A stretch of DNA of 64,000 nt from Mesobacillus zeae (lineage in GTDB: Bacteria; Bacillota; Bacilli; Bacillales; Cytobacillaceae), in NCBI RefSeq assembly GCF_003570705.1, contig NZ_QWVT01000023.1:1-64000 (forward strand), written 5' to 3'. The position numbers and the translations under genes are program-made. The notes under the pieces were generated by a model, which worked only from the letters and a program-made list of their open reading frames with translations, was not told the DNA's origin and made no database searches. Positions 44,088 to 54,108 of the stretch are shown here, one piece after another. The stretch's first letter is position 1, and the number at the start of each line of letters is the position of its first letter.

Positions 44088-45062
44088 ATGGGAAAACACG
44101 TTAGGAAAGTTGCCATTATCGGAACAGGGCTTGTAGGATCCAGTGCAGCCTATTCAATCGTAAACCAGGGAATTTGCGATGAATTATTAATGGTTGATAT
44201 TAATTCGGAAAGAGCAATCGGTGAATCTCTAGACCTCTCACATTGCATTGATTTCACACCATCTAGGACAAAAGTTCATGCTGGTTCATATAAAGACATG
44301 GGTGATGTGGAAGTGATTATCATTACAGCCGGCCCCCCTCCAAAACCAGGTCAAACACGTCTCGACACACTAGGGATTGGCGCAAAGATTATGGGAGAAA
44401 TGATCCCTCAAATAATGGCCAGCGGGTTTAATGGCATATTCCTTATTGCTTCTAATCCTGTAGATATCATTACCTACCATGTTTGGAAACTTTCAGGACT
44501 GCCACGAAACAGAGTTATTGGAACAGGAACATCCCTAGATTCTTCCAGACTTAAAACCTATCTTTCCGAGATGTTGAGTGTTGATCCGCGAAGCATTCAT
44601 GGTTATACAATGGGCGAACACGGTGATTCTCAATTTGCAGCGTGGTCACATGTTACCGTCGGTGGAAAACCCTTTTGCCAAATCCTTGAGGAGCATAAGG
44701 ATGAATTGGGTGAAGTCGATTTAGACCAAATCGTGGAAGATGTTAAAAAGGTAGGATTTGAGATCCTTAAGCGAAAAGGCACTACGTATTATGGAATTGG
44801 AAATGCCTTGGCCTTTATCACAAAATCCATCTTTAACGATGATCATAGCATTATTGCCTTGTCTTGTATTTTGGATGGAGAATACGGGGAAACAAATCTT
44901 TGCACAGGTGTTCCTGCCATTATTACCCGAGAAGGTGTTAAAGAAGTTGTTGAACTTAACCTTTCAGAAGATGAACAGTTAAAGTTCGCTAAATCCAACG
45001 CAGTATTAAGGGAATATATGGACAGTATTGGCTACACAAGCGAAGTATCAGTAACACGTTAA
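44088..45062 (+). CDS. L-lactate dehydrogenase-like 2-hydroxyacid dehydrogenase
   Basis: NAD-dependent LDH/MDH-superfamily enzyme, about 324 aa. The NAD loop is GTGLVGSS. Catalytic residues are present: Arg in PGQTRLD, Asp/Arg in SLDSSRL and His in GEHGDS. The substrate-selecting loop reads GPPPKPG where LDH has Gln before KPG (PQKPG); here it is Pro. The substrate may therefore be a larger 2-hydroxy acid rather than lactate. The start is ATG 44088, with AGGAG nine bases before it. A pfoR-type gene follows by 37 bases. Confidence 0.85.
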   Translation: MGKHVRKVAIIGTGLVGSSAAYSIVNQGICDELLMVDINSERAIGESLDLSHCIDFTPSRTKVHAGSYKDMGDVEVIIITAGPPPKPGQTRLDTLGIGAKIMGEMIPQIMASGFNGIFLIASNPVDIITYHVWKLSGLPRNRVIGTGTSLDSSRLKTYLSEMLSVDPRSIHGYTMGEHGDSQFAAWSHVTVGGKPFCQILEEHKDELGEVDLDQIVEDVKKVGFEILKRKGTTYYGIGNALAFITKSIFNDDHSIIALSCILDGEYGETNLCTGVPAIITREGVKEVVELNLSEDEQLKFAKSNAVLREYMDSIGYTSEVSVTR

Positions 45063-45098
45063 TACATCACCCATCTTTAAGAGAGAAGGCGTTACAAA

Positions 45099-46112
45099 AT
45101 GAAAGAATATATTATGCCGAGAATTTTCAAAGCATCCACAGGAATAGCCCAGGGTATCTTTGTGACACTTGGAATCGGCCTCCTGATAAAAAATATTGGT
45201 ACTAACTTTGGAATTGATGCGCTTGTACAAATCGGTACCATTGCCACTTCTTTAATGGCACCTGCAGTTGGTGCGGGGATTGCGCTTATGCTGGGAGCAA
45301 ATGCACTAGTTATTTTCTCCGCCATGATTGCAGCCGCAGTCGGAGCTGGTGCTTTGAGCATAACTGAAGCTGGTGTCCTGATTAAAGCAGGTGAACCGAT
45401 TGGTGCTTTGCTCACAGCGACTCTTGCCACATATATCGGAAAGAGGCTAAGCGGGAAAACATCTCTCGATATGATGATCGTGCCTGCCGGGACAATTTTG
45501 GCTGCGGGGTTTGCAGGACTATGGCTATCAACGGTCATTGCCCCTGTATTAACATCAGTAGGTGAAATCATCAAATTATCAACATCCGGCAACCCTTTGC
45601 TCTCTTCTGTCATATTGGCTGTCGTATGGGGACTGTTCCTGATATCACCAGCCTCATCTGTAGCTCTAGCTATGGCTCTTGATTTAAGCGGAATCGCAGG
45701 AGGGGCTGCATTGGCCGGCTGTGCAGCACATTTCGTGGGATTTTCTGTAATTTCCTGGAAAGAAAATCAACTGGGAGGTGTTTTGGCTCAAGGAATATGC
45801 ACACCAAAAATCCAGCTCCCAAACATTACGAAGAACCCTTATATTCTTGTTCCAACACTGATTGCCAGCGCAATCGTCGGACCCATTTCGGCGTTGGTTT
45901 TTAAAATTGAGGCAGGAAAAGAAATCGCCGGCATGGGGCTAAGTTCCTTTGTAGCGCCACTGCAGCTTTTGACCTCCTACAGCCCTGGTTTTATCATCCC
46001 GGCGATGCTTGTCACATATGTTGCAGTCCCCGCAGCCATTTCATTCGGGATATATTACTTGCTTAAAAGATTCGGCAAAATTAAGGATAACGATTTAAGG
46101 CTGCCAAACTAA
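45099..46112 (+). CDS. PfoR/EIIC-type membrane protein
   Basis: This 337-aa protein has about nine to ten membrane spans, rich in Ala, Gly and Ile. It belongs to the EIIC_2/PfoR group, named after a clostridial toxin regulator but built like a PTS membrane channel. No IIA or IIB domains are fused or adjacent. It lies in one unit with the LDH-like gene, so it may transport the hydroxy acid or keto acid that enzyme handles; this is inference. A strong terminator follows. Confidence 0.75.
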   Translation: MKEYIMPRIFKASTGIAQGIFVTLGIGLLIKNIGTNFGIDALVQIGTIATSLMAPAVGAGIALMLGANALVIFSAMIAAAVGAGALSITEAGVLIKAGEPIGALLTATLATYIGKRLSGKTSLDMMIVPAGTILAAGFAGLWLSTVIAPVLTSVGEIIKLSTSGNPLLSSVILAVVWGLFLISPASSVALAMALDLSGIAGGAALAGCAAHFVGFSVISWKENQLGGVLAQGICTPKIQLPNITKNPYILVPTLIASAIVGPISALVFKIEAGKEIAGMGLSSFVAPLQLLTSYSPGFIIPAMLVTYVAVPAAISFGIYYLLKRFGKIKDNDLRLPN

Positions 46113-46115
46113 TAT

Positions 46116-46154
46116 ACAAAAAAACCCGGGAGCATTGCTCTCTGGTTTTTTTGT
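46116..46154. terminator. bidirectional terminator
   Basis: ACAAAAAAACC...GGTTTTTTTGT with an inner GAGC/GCTC stem lies three bases after the PfoR stop. It can stop the plus-strand unit and also the ABC-F gene on the minus strand. Confidence 0.85.
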
Positions 46155-46227
46155 ATCAGACTGTTGAAAAGCCTTCGAATAACCTCCTTGTATCAAGGGC
46201 AGTATTCTATTATTATAGGCTAATGGG

Positions 46228-48111
46228 TTAATTTCCGCCCACCAGCTCTTCAAGGTAACTCCATCTTTCAATGAGATGTTCAAGTTCTTGATTCAGGCAT
46301 TCTTCTTCCTTCATCAAGCTTTGGGCTTTTTCAAAATCGCTTCCGGTATTCCCCATCTCGAGGCTGATTTCCTCAAGCCTTGCCTCTGCAGCAGTAATTT
46401 TTCCCTCCATTTCTTCCCATTCACGCTTTTCATTATATGTCAGCTTCTTTTTCTTCGGCCTTTCTTCGGGAGCAGCCTTTTCTTTTTTGGCTGCAGGCTC
46501 TTCCGGCATTTTTCCGGCCTCTTTTTCAAGGAATTCTGTATAATTGCCAAAAACTAGTGAAATTTCCCCCTCTCCTTCGACGACAAGAAGCTGGTCAACC
46601 GCCTTATCAAGGAAATAGCGGTCATGGGAAACTGTAATGACGACTCCCGGGAAGTCTTCGAGATAATCTTCAAGGACAGTAAGTGTTTGTGTATCAAGGT
46701 CATTTGTCGGCTCATCGAGCAAAAGGACATTCGGTTCCTCTAGGAGAAGCTTGAGAAGGTATAATCTCCGTTTCTCTCCTCCCGAAAGCTTCCTAATTAG
46801 TGAACCATGCGTAAAAGGAGGAAATAGGAATCTTTCAAGCATTTGTGCGACTGAAATCACTTTCCCGTCCGTCGTATGGACGACCTGAGCGGTTTCCTTT
46901 AAATATTCGATCATTCGCTTGCTTTCATCCAGATCCTCATTTTCCTGGGTGTAGTAGGCGATTTTTACAGTCTGACCTGTTTCAAGTTCTCCAGAGTCAA
47001 GCGGGATTCTTCCAGCGAGAATATTAAGCAAGGTTGTTTTGCCCGTTCCATTTCTGCCGATAATGCCAAGCCGGTCTCCGGGCTTGATCAGCATATTGAA
47101 ATCATTGAGTATAACCTTGTCCGCAAACTTTTTGGAAGCATGCTTTAATTCAAGCACTTGTTTTCCAAGCCTGCTGCCGCCAAGAGCCATATCCAGCTTC
47201 TCTCCTGCCTTGCCGGATGAAACATGATTCTCGAGTTCTTCAAACCGCTGAATCCTAGCTTTTTGTTTCGTTGATCTCGCTTTGGCTCCCCGTCTGATCC
47301 ATTCTAGCTCTCGACGGAATAAATTTTTCTTTTTTTCAAGCGTCGCTGACTCGTTTTCTTCACGAACCGCTTTTGCCTCCAGAAAGCTGGCATAGTTTCC
47401 CTTATAGCTGTACAGCGAGCCGGCATCTAGTTCAAAAATACGGTTAGTAACCCGGTCAAGGAAATAACGGTCATGGGTCACGAGAAGGACACTGCCCATA
47501 TAACGGCCCAAATAGTCCTCAAGCCACTTGATCGTTTCATGGTCTAAATGGTTCGTCGGTTCATCAAGGATCAGCAAATCAGGCGCCTGAATCAAAACAC
47601 GGGCGAGCGCGACACGTTTTTTCTGGCCGCCGGAAAGCTCACCAGTCCGTTTGCCAAAATCGTTGATGCCAAGCTTTGTCAGAATCGTTTTGGCAGCAGT
47701 ATTGACATCCCAGCCATCCGCAATGTCCATTTCCTGCTGAAGCTTGAACAAATTGTCATGTACGAGGGTATTGTCGGGGTCTTCCTCGAGTTTTAAAAGC
47801 GTGGTTTCATACTCCTTCATCAGCTGCAGAATAGGGGCATCTCCAAAAAACACCTGCTCAAGAACAGTCAATTCCGGATCAAGCTCCGGTTCCTGCGAAA
47901 GATATGAAATTCTGTAATCCTTGGCGCAGACAATATCTCCTGAATCGGACAAATCCACACCTGCGACGATTTTAAGTAATGAGGATTTTCCTGTTCCGTT
48001 TACACCAATAAGCCCTGCTCGTTCCCGTTCTCCAATCGTAAAGGAAATATCATGGAAAAGTACTTTTTCTCCATAAGATTTTGTCATATTTTCAACTGAA
48101 ATCATTTTCAT
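46228..48111 (-). CDS. yfmR: ABC-F ATPase (YfmR/Uup type)
   Basis: This 627-aa protein has two ABC ATPase domains and no membrane spans. Walker A motifs are GVNGTGKSS and GRNGTGKTT, signature motifs LSGGQKKR and LSGGEKRR, followed by a C-terminal coiled coil (about 560-627) with a Lys-rich linker. This is the Uup/YfmR branch of ABC-F factors that act on stalled ribosomes; no antibiotic-resistance-type extension is obvious. The start overlaps the ypgQ stop (ATGA). Confidence 0.85.
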   Translation of the reverse strand: MKMISVENMTKSYGEKVLFHDISFTIGERERAGLIGVNGTGKSSLLKIVAGVDLSDSGDIVCAKDYRISYLSQEPELDPELTVLEQVFFGDAPILQLMKEYETTLLKLEEDPDNTLVHDNLFKLQQEMDIADGWDVNTAAKTILTKLGINDFGKRTGELSGGQKKRVALARVLIQAPDLLILDEPTNHLDHETIKWLEDYLGRYMGSVLLVTHDRYFLDRVTNRIFELDAGSLYSYKGNYASFLEAKAVREENESATLEKKKNLFRRELEWIRRGAKARSTKQKARIQRFEELENHVSSGKAGEKLDMALGGSRLGKQVLELKHASKKFADKVILNDFNMLIKPGDRLGIIGRNGTGKTTLLNILAGRIPLDSGELETGQTVKIAYYTQENEDLDESKRMIEYLKETAQVVHTTDGKVISVAQMLERFLFPPFTHGSLIRKLSGGEKRRLYLLKLLLEEPNVLLLDEPTNDLDTQTLTVLEDYLEDFPGVVITVSHDRYFLDKAVDQLLVVEGEGEISLVFGNYTEFLEKEAGKMPEEPAAKKEKAAPEERPKKKKLTYNEKREWEEMEGKITAAEARLEEISLEMGNTGSDFEKAQSLMKEEECLNQELEHLIERWSYLEELVGGN

Positions 48112-48752
48112 GCTTTACCATTCCATTCACTGTAAAATTGTTCAAGAAAGTCCTCCATGACATGATGGCGCTTTTCGGCAAGGAGTCTTGCTGAATCTGT
48201 ATTCATCCTGTCTTTCAGCTTTAGCAGTTTCTCATAAAAATGATGGATGGACGAACTGTTCCCTGAGCGATATTCGGCAGCAGTCATACTTTCACGAACA
48301 GGCAGTCCTGGATCATAAATCGCCCGGCTTTTTTTCCCTCCATAGGCAAAAGTCCTCGCGATTCCAATCGCACCCATTGCATCAAGGCGGTCTGCGTCCT
48401 GCACTATTTTTGCCTCGATTGTCTCCGGTTCTTTATTGGTTCCGCCCTTGAAAGAAACTGTATCTATACAATCAATAATCCGGCTTGAAATCTCGGCGGG
48501 AAGCATCAGCGAATCTATATAACATTTCAGCCTCTTCCACCCTGTTTCTTCCGAATCATTCAGCTTTTCATCGGGAATATCATGCAGGAGGGCAGCCATT
48601 TCAATGATAAACCGATTTCCGTCGTTTTCAAGCTTACAAATGGACAGCGCATTTTTCCTGACCCTGTCAATGTGATACCAATCATGCCCTGATGTATCTT
48701 TTCCCAATACTTTCCTGACAAAGTCTTCTGTGTTCCTGATGATTTCCTCCAT
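48108..48752 (-). CDS. ypgQ: HD-domain phosphohydrolase YpgQ
   Basis: About 214 aa. HD-superfamily metal residues are visible: HDWYHIDRV, LLHDIPDEK (HD pair) and QDADRLDAMG (final Asp). YpgQ is known as a metal-dependent hydrolase of nucleoside triphosphates. The start is ATG 48752, with GAGGTG seven bases before it; the longer frame has no support. It overlaps the ABC-F gene, so the two are translated together. Confidence 0.85.
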   Translation of the reverse strand: MEEIIRNTEDFVRKVLGKDTSGHDWYHIDRVRKNALSICKLENDGNRFIIEMAALLHDIPDEKLNDSEETGWKRLKCYIDSLMLPAEISSRIIDCIDTVSFKGGTNKEPETIEAKIVQDADRLDAMGAIGIARTFAYGGKKSRAIYDPGLPVRESMTAAEYRSGNSSSIHHFYEKLLKLKDRMNTDSARLLAEKRHHVMEDFLEQFYSEWNGKA

Positions 48753-48830
48753 CAGCAAACACCTCCTCATCCTTCTGTGCTATTTTACCACGAAGGGGGA
48801 GATATTCCACACCCGGGGAATGGCCTTCCA

Positions 48831-48863
48831 TAAAAAAAGCGCTGCTATTGAAGCAGCACTTTT
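48831..48863 (-). terminator. terminator after the second degV gene
   Basis: On the minus strand AAAGTGCTGCT-TCAAT-AGCAGCGCTTT with one mismatch is followed by TTTTATGG. It touches the stop codon of degV. Confidence 0.85.
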
Positions 48864-49708
48864 TAAATCTTCGTGTTCCAGCTCAATCCAAGAGTATGTT
48901 CTCCAGCATGCACTCCGATAACAGCTGCCAGCGGATAGCTCTCAAACCTGGTTTCCGGAAAGTCTTTCTCAAGCTCCCTTTTCCACTCTTCAGCAACTTC
49001 ACGGTGAAGACCATAAAGAAGCCAAACTTCCTCTAGAGGACGGTCTTCGTTCGCAGCTTTCAAAAGATTGGCTATTTTTTCCTTCGCTTTCTTTTCGCTT
49101 CGAGCCTTCTCTTTAATATCAAGCACGCCATCTTTAATAGAGATGATCGGCTTAATATTCAGCATGCTACCAAGGAAGAATTTTGCCCCTGTCATCCTCC
49201 CGCTCCTATGAAGCTGTTCCAGGCTACCGATCAGAACATATGTATCCGTTGCATCCCTAATCTCTTCTAGCCTTAAGCGAATTTCTTCGGGTGACTGGCC
49301 TTTCGCTGCAAGCTCCATTCCCTTCTTGATCAACACTGTCAACGGGTATGACATGATCTTGGAATCGATGGTTAAAACCGGGATCTCAAGCAGCTGTGCC
49401 GCCTGGCGGCTGGACTCTACCGTTCCGCTTAGCTTTGCTGACACCAGAATTGAAATCACCTGATCGTACTCCTCGCCAAGCTTTTCATAAAGTTCCCTGA
49501 AAGCTCCTATCGCAGGCTGTGACGTAGTAGGGGGCGAGTCCAGGGTTTTGAGCCGCGAATACAGCTCTTCAGGACCAAGGTCAATTCCATCCATATATTC
49601 TTTTCCATCCATTATGATGGACATTGGTACTTGGTAAACATCAGGGTGACTTTTCATGGACTCATCCAAATAGGCTGTACTGTCCGTCACCCAGGCAATC
49701 TTTTTCAT
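48863..49708 (-). CDS. DegV family fatty-acid-binding protein (second copy)
   Basis: This 281-aa FakB-like protein has WVTDSTAYLDE at the N-terminus and a SAKLSGT loop that binds the fatty-acid carboxylate. It differs clearly from the DegV at 18.2 kb, so it is a paralogue and probably prefers another fatty acid for FakA. The ribosome site GGAGGCGC precedes the ATG. It is a single-gene unit between terminators. Confidence 0.85.
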   Translation of the reverse strand: MKKIAWVTDSTAYLDESMKSHPDVYQVPMSIIMDGKEYMDGIDLGPEELYSRLKTLDSPPTTSQPAIGAFRELYEKLGEEYDQVISILVSAKLSGTVESSRQAAQLLEIPVLTIDSKIMSYPLTVLIKKGMELAAKGQSPEEIRLRLEEIRDATDTYVLIGSLEQLHRSGRMTGAKFFLGSMLNIKPIISIKDGVLDIKEKARSEKKAKEKIANLLKAANEDRPLEEVWLLYGLHREVAEEWKRELEKDFPETRFESYPLAAVIGVHAGEHTLGLSWNTKI

Positions 49709-49755
49709 ATATGCGCCTCCTTCTAATCATATGATTCCCAATTACTTGACAAAAC

Positions 49756-49774
49756 CTCTGCCAACATGGCAGAG
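49756..49774 (-). terminator. hairpin after the glutathione peroxidase remnant
   Basis: CTCTGCC-ATGTT-GGCAGAG followed on the minus strand by GTTTTGT, seven bases after the original (distal) stop codon of the peroxidase frame. Its position fits the full-length gene, not the shortened one. Confidence 0.7.
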
Positions 49775-49780
49775 ATTCGC

Positions 49781-50263
49781 TTATAGCCATTTTTCAATCT
49801 TCGCGGAAAGATCTGCTGGCTTTGCGGCAGGTGCATGCCTGCTGACCACATCTCCGGACCGGTCGTTGATGAATTTTGTAAAGTTTTATTTTACTGATTT
49901 TGTTCCAAGCATTCCCGGTGCATGTTCGGTTAAGTAATAAAACAACGGGTGGGCTTCAGTCCCTTTAACATCTATTTTTGCAAACATTGGAAAAGAAACG
50001 CCATAATTCAGCTGGCAAAAATCAGAAATCTGCCCTTCATCACCCGGTTCCTGATAACCAAATTGATTGCAGGGGAAGCCCAAAACTTCAAAACCCTTAT
50101 CTCTGTATCGTTCATATAATTCCTGAAGCTCGCGGTACTGAGGAGTGAAGCCACATTTACTTGCAGTATTGACGATCAGCAGCACCTTGCCCTCGAATTG
50201 ATCGAGACTTACCAGGGCTCCTTCAAGCGTTTTTGCTTCAAAATCGTATACGCCCATTTTCAT
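49781..50263 (-). pseudogene. bsaA: glutathione peroxidase (BsaA-like) with in-frame stop at catalytic Trp
   Basis: Residues 1-125 read as normal thiol/glutathione peroxidase: SKCGFTP (active Cys 37), FPCNQFGYQEP (catalytic Gln/Asn) and a TAA at 49886-49888. The same frame then continues NFTKFINDRSGDVVSRH...KIEKWL to a second stop at 49781, total 160 codons, which is the full family length. Related proteins have Lys-Trp-Asn-Phe here, so the TAA replaces the catalytic Trp. The shortened protein lacks the Trp and the last helix and should be inactive. The ribosome site and start are intact, so the damage is recent, or a base-call error, though TGG to TAA needs two changes. Confidence 0.85.
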
Positions 50264-50272
50264 TTCCCCCGG

Positions 50273-50809
50273 TTATGAATGATTTAGTATCAGTTCTCCC
50301 AGCTTTTTTAATGAAGTGACCATATACTCGACCATATCAGAAAGATCCTCAATGTGGTCTTCAAGCACCAAACGATTAAACGATACAAATGCCGTGTTTG
50401 CAACCGTTTCTTCTTCCACGAATGGATCTGCTTCAATCCGCTGAGTCACTGTTCTTTCACTTCCCCAAATACTTGTCAGTATATGATGGATGCCAGCGAA
50501 TGTCTTTTCATCATTCTTATTCCTAAAGTGAAAAGATATATCTACAGCACATCCCGCGAGATGCTGTGGCTGATTTTCCAAAAGCTCTGCCGCAAGGTTT
50601 TCCAATTCAGAGTTTATCGAAATAACAGCAAAAATCCCTTGGCTTCCGGACTGTCGTAAATGGAAAGAAACTGTGTACTTCCGGGACATCTTTGAAAGAT
50701 TGACAATGTCATTCCGATCTATCACTAGAATTTCCCCGTCAAGGTCTCTGTCATAAATAGCGCCTTCCACTACGACTTTAATATTTTCAAAAGCAGTTGG
50801 GTCAAACAT
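50273..50809 (-). CDS. hypothetical protein, 178 aa
   Basis: A 178-aa soluble protein with alternating beta strands (about 8-75 and 85-110) and a helical C-terminus. No signal, membrane span or known motif. It lies ten bases before the peroxidase gene on the same strand, so the two are co-transcribed, which hints at a stress role. The family is not recognised. Confidence 0.65.
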   Translation of the reverse strand: MFDPTAFENIKVVVEGAIYDRDLDGEILVIDRNDIVNLSKMSRKYTVSFHLRQSGSQGIFAVISINSELENLAAELLENQPQHLAGCAVDISFHFRNKNDEKTFAGIHHILTSIWGSERTVTQRIEADPFVEEETVANTAFVSFNRLVLEDHIEDLSDMVEYMVTSLKKLGELILNHS

Positions 50810-50835
50810 GGAATCACCACACTTTTCCTTAAAGA

Positions 50836-50873
50836 AAGTGCAAGGCCAGCCTTTGGAAGGCTGGCCGGCACTT
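50836..50873 (-). terminator. terminator after fhs
   Basis: AAGTGC-x-GGCCAGCCTT/AAGGCTGGCC-x-GCACTT: a long two-part stem followed on the minus strand by TCTTTAAGG, about ten bases after the fhs stop. Confidence 0.8.
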
Positions 50874-50883
50874 CTAATATTTA

Positions 50884-52572
50884 TTAAAACAAGCCGGAAG
50901 CATTTCCCTGTTCATCAATATCCATTTTCAAGGCAGCTGGCTGCTTTGGCAAACCAGGCATTGTCATGACGTCACCGGTCAATGCCACGATAAAACCGGC
51001 ACCAATTGAAGGCTTAAGCTCACGGACTGTGATTGTAAAGCCTTCTGGCCTGCCCAGTTTTTGCGGGTCATCGGACAGGGAATATTGCGTTTTCGCCATG
51101 CAGACAGGTAAAACTCCCCAGCCATGATGTTCAAATTCTGCGAGCTGCTTTTTTGCTTTTGTTGAAAAGTCGACAGTAGTTGCGCCATATACCTTGAAGG
51201 CAATGCTTGCGATTTTTTCTTCGATGGAATCTGAAAGGTCATAAAGCGGAGCAAAATTAGCTTTTTTGTCATCGATTGCTTTTAATACTTGCCCGGCAAG
51301 CTCTGCGCCGCCTTCACCGCCTTTTTCCCAAACCTCTGTCACAGCGGCTGGAATGCTTTCAGATTTACACATCTCGAGCAGCGTTTTTGTTTCTTCTTCT
51401 GTGTCATGAATAAAGCGATTAATAGCTACAACGTATGGGAGTCCGAATTGTTCAATGGTCTCAGTATGCTTTTTAAGGTTGGCAAAGCCTTTTTTCAGCG
51501 CTGAGATGTTCTCAGCGGCCAATTCCTTTTTCGGCACGCCGCCATGCATCTTTAAAGCCCTTATAGTGGCAACGATGACCACAGCTGCTGGCGCAATACC
51601 TGCCGCACGCGTCTTGATATTCAGGAACTTCTCGGCTCCAAGGTCTGCACCAAATCCAGCTTCCGTAACAACAAAGTCAGCAAGCTTTGAGGCAGCTCTT
51701 GTTGCAATAACGCTATTGCAGCCATGGGCGATATTCGCAAACGGGCCGCCGTGGATAAGTGCAGGTGTATGCTCGATCGTCTGGACAAGGTTAGGCTTCG
51801 CCGCGTCCCTGAGCAGTAAAGCAAGCGCGCCTTCCACTCCAAGGTCCTCGACTGTGACCGGCTGCCTGTCCGTGTTATAGGCGATGACCATACGGGAAAG
51901 CCTCTTTTTCAAATCCTGAAGATCTGAGGCAAGACAGAGAACTGCCATGATTTCTGATGCGACGGTAATATCGAATCCATCCTCACGAGGTACGCCTTGT
52001 ACCGGTCCGCCCAGGCCAATCACCACTTTCCTTAGAGCACGGTCATTCATGTCAAGTGCACGCTTCCAAACAATTCGGCGCTGATCGATCCGAAGCTCAT
52101 TTCCCTGCTGGAGATGGTTATCGATTAAAGCCGCCAATGCATTGTTGGCGGTTGTAATGGCATGTAAATCGCCGGTGAAATGAAGGTTGATATCCTCCAT
52201 TGGCAATACTTGTGCATATCCTCCGCCCGTCGCTCCTCCTTTTATTCCCATTGTAGGGCCAAGGGAAGGTTCACGCATGGCAACCATTGTTTTCTTTCCG
52301 ACCCTGTTAAGTGCGTCGGCGAGTCCTACTGTCACAGTAGATTTACCTTCGCCCGCTGGAGTTGGACTGATTGCAGTGACGAGGATAACTTTTCCTTCAG
52401 TTTTAGTTTTTAGCTTTTCAAGGGTATCAAAAGAGATTTTTGCTTTGTATTTTCCGTAGAGCTCAAGATCATCTGGAGACAGGCCGATTCCGGCCGCCAC
52501 ATCCACGATTGGCTTTATCACGCTCTCCCGGGCAATTTCCAAGTCGGACTTGACTATTGTGCTTGTTTCCAT
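50884..52572 (-). CDS. fhs: formate-tetrahydrofolate ligase
   Basis: FTHFS, 562 aa, joins formate and tetrahydrofolate with ATP in the one-carbon pool. The P-loop-like motif [10 protein letters not shown] near residue 70 and the conserved [20 protein letters not shown] (in pieces) are present. The length is normal. The ribosome site GGGGGAAGGG precedes the ATG. It is divergent from metA, whose pathway uses methyl groups from the same pool. Confidence 0.95.
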   Translation of the reverse strand: METSTIVKSDLEIARESVIKPIVDVAAGIGLSPDDLELYGKYKAKISFDTLEKLKTKTEGKVILVTAISPTPAGEGKSTVTVGLADALNRVGKKTMVAMREPSLGPTMGIKGGATGGGYAQVLPMEDINLHFTGDLHAITTANNALAALIDNHLQQGNELRIDQRRIVWKRALDMNDRALRKVVIGLGGPVQGVPREDGFDITVASEIMAVLCLASDLQDLKKRLSRMVIAYNTDRQPVTVEDLGVEGALALLLRDAAKPNLVQTIEHTPALIHGGPFANIAHGCNSVIATRAASKLADFVVTEAGFGADLGAEKFLNIKTRAAGIAPAAVVIVATIRALKMHGGVPKKELAAENISALKKGFANLKKHTETIEQFGLPYVVAINRFIHDTEEETKTLLEMCKSESIPAAVTEVWEKGGEGGAELAGQVLKAIDDKKANFAPLYDLSDSIEEKIASIAFKVYGATTVDFSTKAKKQLAEFEHHGWGVLPVCMAKTQYSLSDDPQKLGRPEGFTITVRELKPSIGAGFIVALTGDVMTMPGLPKQPAALKMDIDEQGNASGLF

Positions 52573-52628
52573 TTCCCTTCCCCCGCTTCTGACTATGCTA
52601 TTTTGTACAAACTTATTGTACCATCAGG

Positions 52629-52643
52629 CGCGTAGTTTACGCG
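52629..52643. promoter_or_regulatory. CGCGTA palindrome between fhs and metA
   Basis: Perfect 6-3-6 inverted repeat CGCGTA-GTT-TACGCG in an otherwise AT-rich divergent intergenic region, about 57 bases before the fhs start and 106 bases before metA. It could be an operator shared by both genes or a weak hairpin; no known consensus is matched. Confidence 0.35.
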
Positions 52644-52748
52644 TCCCTTTTATTATTATTAAAAAATTCTCAATTCTTGAATTGCCTGCAACTTCTTTCA
52701 AGATTATAATTAGTGTTATTGAAAATCGCCAGAAAGGGGGCAGACATT

Positions 52749-53657
52749 TTGCCAATCAATATACCAAAGCTTTTACCTGCAAGAAGTATCCTTGAAGAGG
52801 AAAATATTTTCATCATGGACAATGACCGGGCAGAACACCAGGATATCCGGCCATTGAATATTTTGATTCTGAATCTGATGCCTGAAAAAGAGAAAGCTGA
52901 AGCCCAGTTTCTCCGTCTCCTTGGCAATACGCCGCTCCAAGTTAATATCACTTTTTTAAAAACGGCTACATATGTACCAAAGCATACCAGCAGACTGCAC
53001 CTCGAACAATTTTACACGACCTTTGAAGACATTCGGGATAAAAAATTTGATGGTATGATCATTACAGGAGCGCCTGTCGAGCTGCTTAAGTTTGAACAAG
53101 TACAGTATTGGGAGGAATTAAAACAAATTCTCGATTGGACAAAGCGGAATGTTACTTCAACACTCCATATATGCTGGGGCGCGCAGGCTGCACTCTATCA
53201 TCATTTCAATATTGGAAAAGAAGAACTGCCGAAAAAGTGCTCCGGAGTTTATTCCCACCAGGTATTGGACAGGCATGAAAAACTGCTTCAAGGTTTTGAT
53301 GATATCTTCTTCGCACCGCACTCCCGCTACACTGATGTTCCAGAAAGTGAAATCAGCGGGCATCCTGGTTTAAAGTTATTGGCAGCATCCGGCGAAGCAG
53401 GGGCGTTCATCATCTCTTCTGCTGACGGCAAACAAATAATGGTCACAGGCCATCTCGAGTATGAAACGGACACACTGGCTGAAGAATACGCTAGAGACAG
53501 GGAAAAGGGTCTTGATATTCATGTGCCCCAGTATTATTTCCCTGGAGACAACCCCGTCAAGCCTCCTGTCAACAGGTGGCGTTCCCATGCCCATTTATTC
53601 TTTTCAAATTGGCTGAACTATTATGTGTACCAGCAAACCCCTTATGAATGGCGCTAA
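52749..53657 (+). CDS. metA: homoserine O-acetyltransferase MetA
   Basis: MetA-type (class I amidotransferase-like) acyltransferase, about 302 aa, first step of methionine synthesis from homoserine. The catalytic Cys is in [12 protein letters not shown]. The acyl-CoA choosing site reads TGAPVE with Glu, the residue known to favour acetyl-CoA over succinyl-CoA in Bacillus. The start is TTG 52749 ([11 protein letters not shown]), with AAAGGGGG before it; the longer frame upstream has no support. No SAM riboswitch was recognised in the 176-base leader. Confidence 0.9.
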   Translation: MPINIPKLLPARSILEEENIFIMDNDRAEHQDIRPLNILILNLMPEKEKAEAQFLRLLGNTPLQVNITFLKTATYVPKHTSRLHLEQFYTTFEDIRDKKFDGMIITGAPVELLKFEQVQYWEELKQILDWTKRNVTSTLHICWGAQAALYHHFNIGKEELPKKCSGVYSHQVLDRHEKLLQGFDDIFFAPHSRYTDVPESEISGHPGLKLLAASGEAGAFIISSADGKQIMVTGHLEYETDTLAEEYARDREKGLDIHVPQYYFPGDNPVKPPVNRWRSHAHLFFSNWLNYYVYQQTPYEWR

Positions 53658-53661
53658 AAAA

Positions 53662-53720
53662 GGCGGCTGCCATTGCAGCCGCCCAGGCTGTTGAGAAACT
53701 CTCGACAGCCTTTATTTTTA
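53662..53720 (+). terminator. tandem terminators after metA
   Basis: Two hairpins in series: GGCGGCTGC-CATT-GCAGCCGCC (53662-53683) and AGGCTGT...ACAGCCT (53685-53711) followed by TTATTTTTATTT. They start five bases after the metA stop. Confidence 0.9.
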
Positions 53721-54108
53721 TTTATTTACTTCAATAATTCACCGCGTTAATTTGATATAATTATATAGAATAAACTTAGGATGGTGGATTGGATGTTCAA
53801 ACCAAAAATTGTGAGGTTATTTTTTTAGTAATTGTTCGATGCCTCTTTAGAGGCCGGTCAACTATGTGATTAAAATGTATAATTATTTCTGGAGGTTGGA
53901 AAATTTTTCAGAAAACGTAATCTATTCTTTAGCATACCCAAATGTAATGTATAAACTTCAACTTTTGACCATTCATTTCGAACACATCATCACTTATACA
54001 GACTTGTTTAAAACCATTTTTTTAAAACCTTTTGGAATGCATATTATTTATTGTTGTTTTTCTTTTTTCTTTTTTAAATTGAATTAGTTTTTTAATAATA
54101 GATGGGCT

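Noticed and set aside
52573-52748. SAM (S-box) riboswitch before metA
   Set aside because: None of the conserved S-box segments is found, and no antiterminator/terminator pair lies before the start.
53866-54087. Plus-strand frame of 73 aa in the metA-glycosyltransferase gap
   Set aside because: No ribosome site, very Phe/Ile/Tyr-rich composition expected from random AT-rich DNA, and no known motif.
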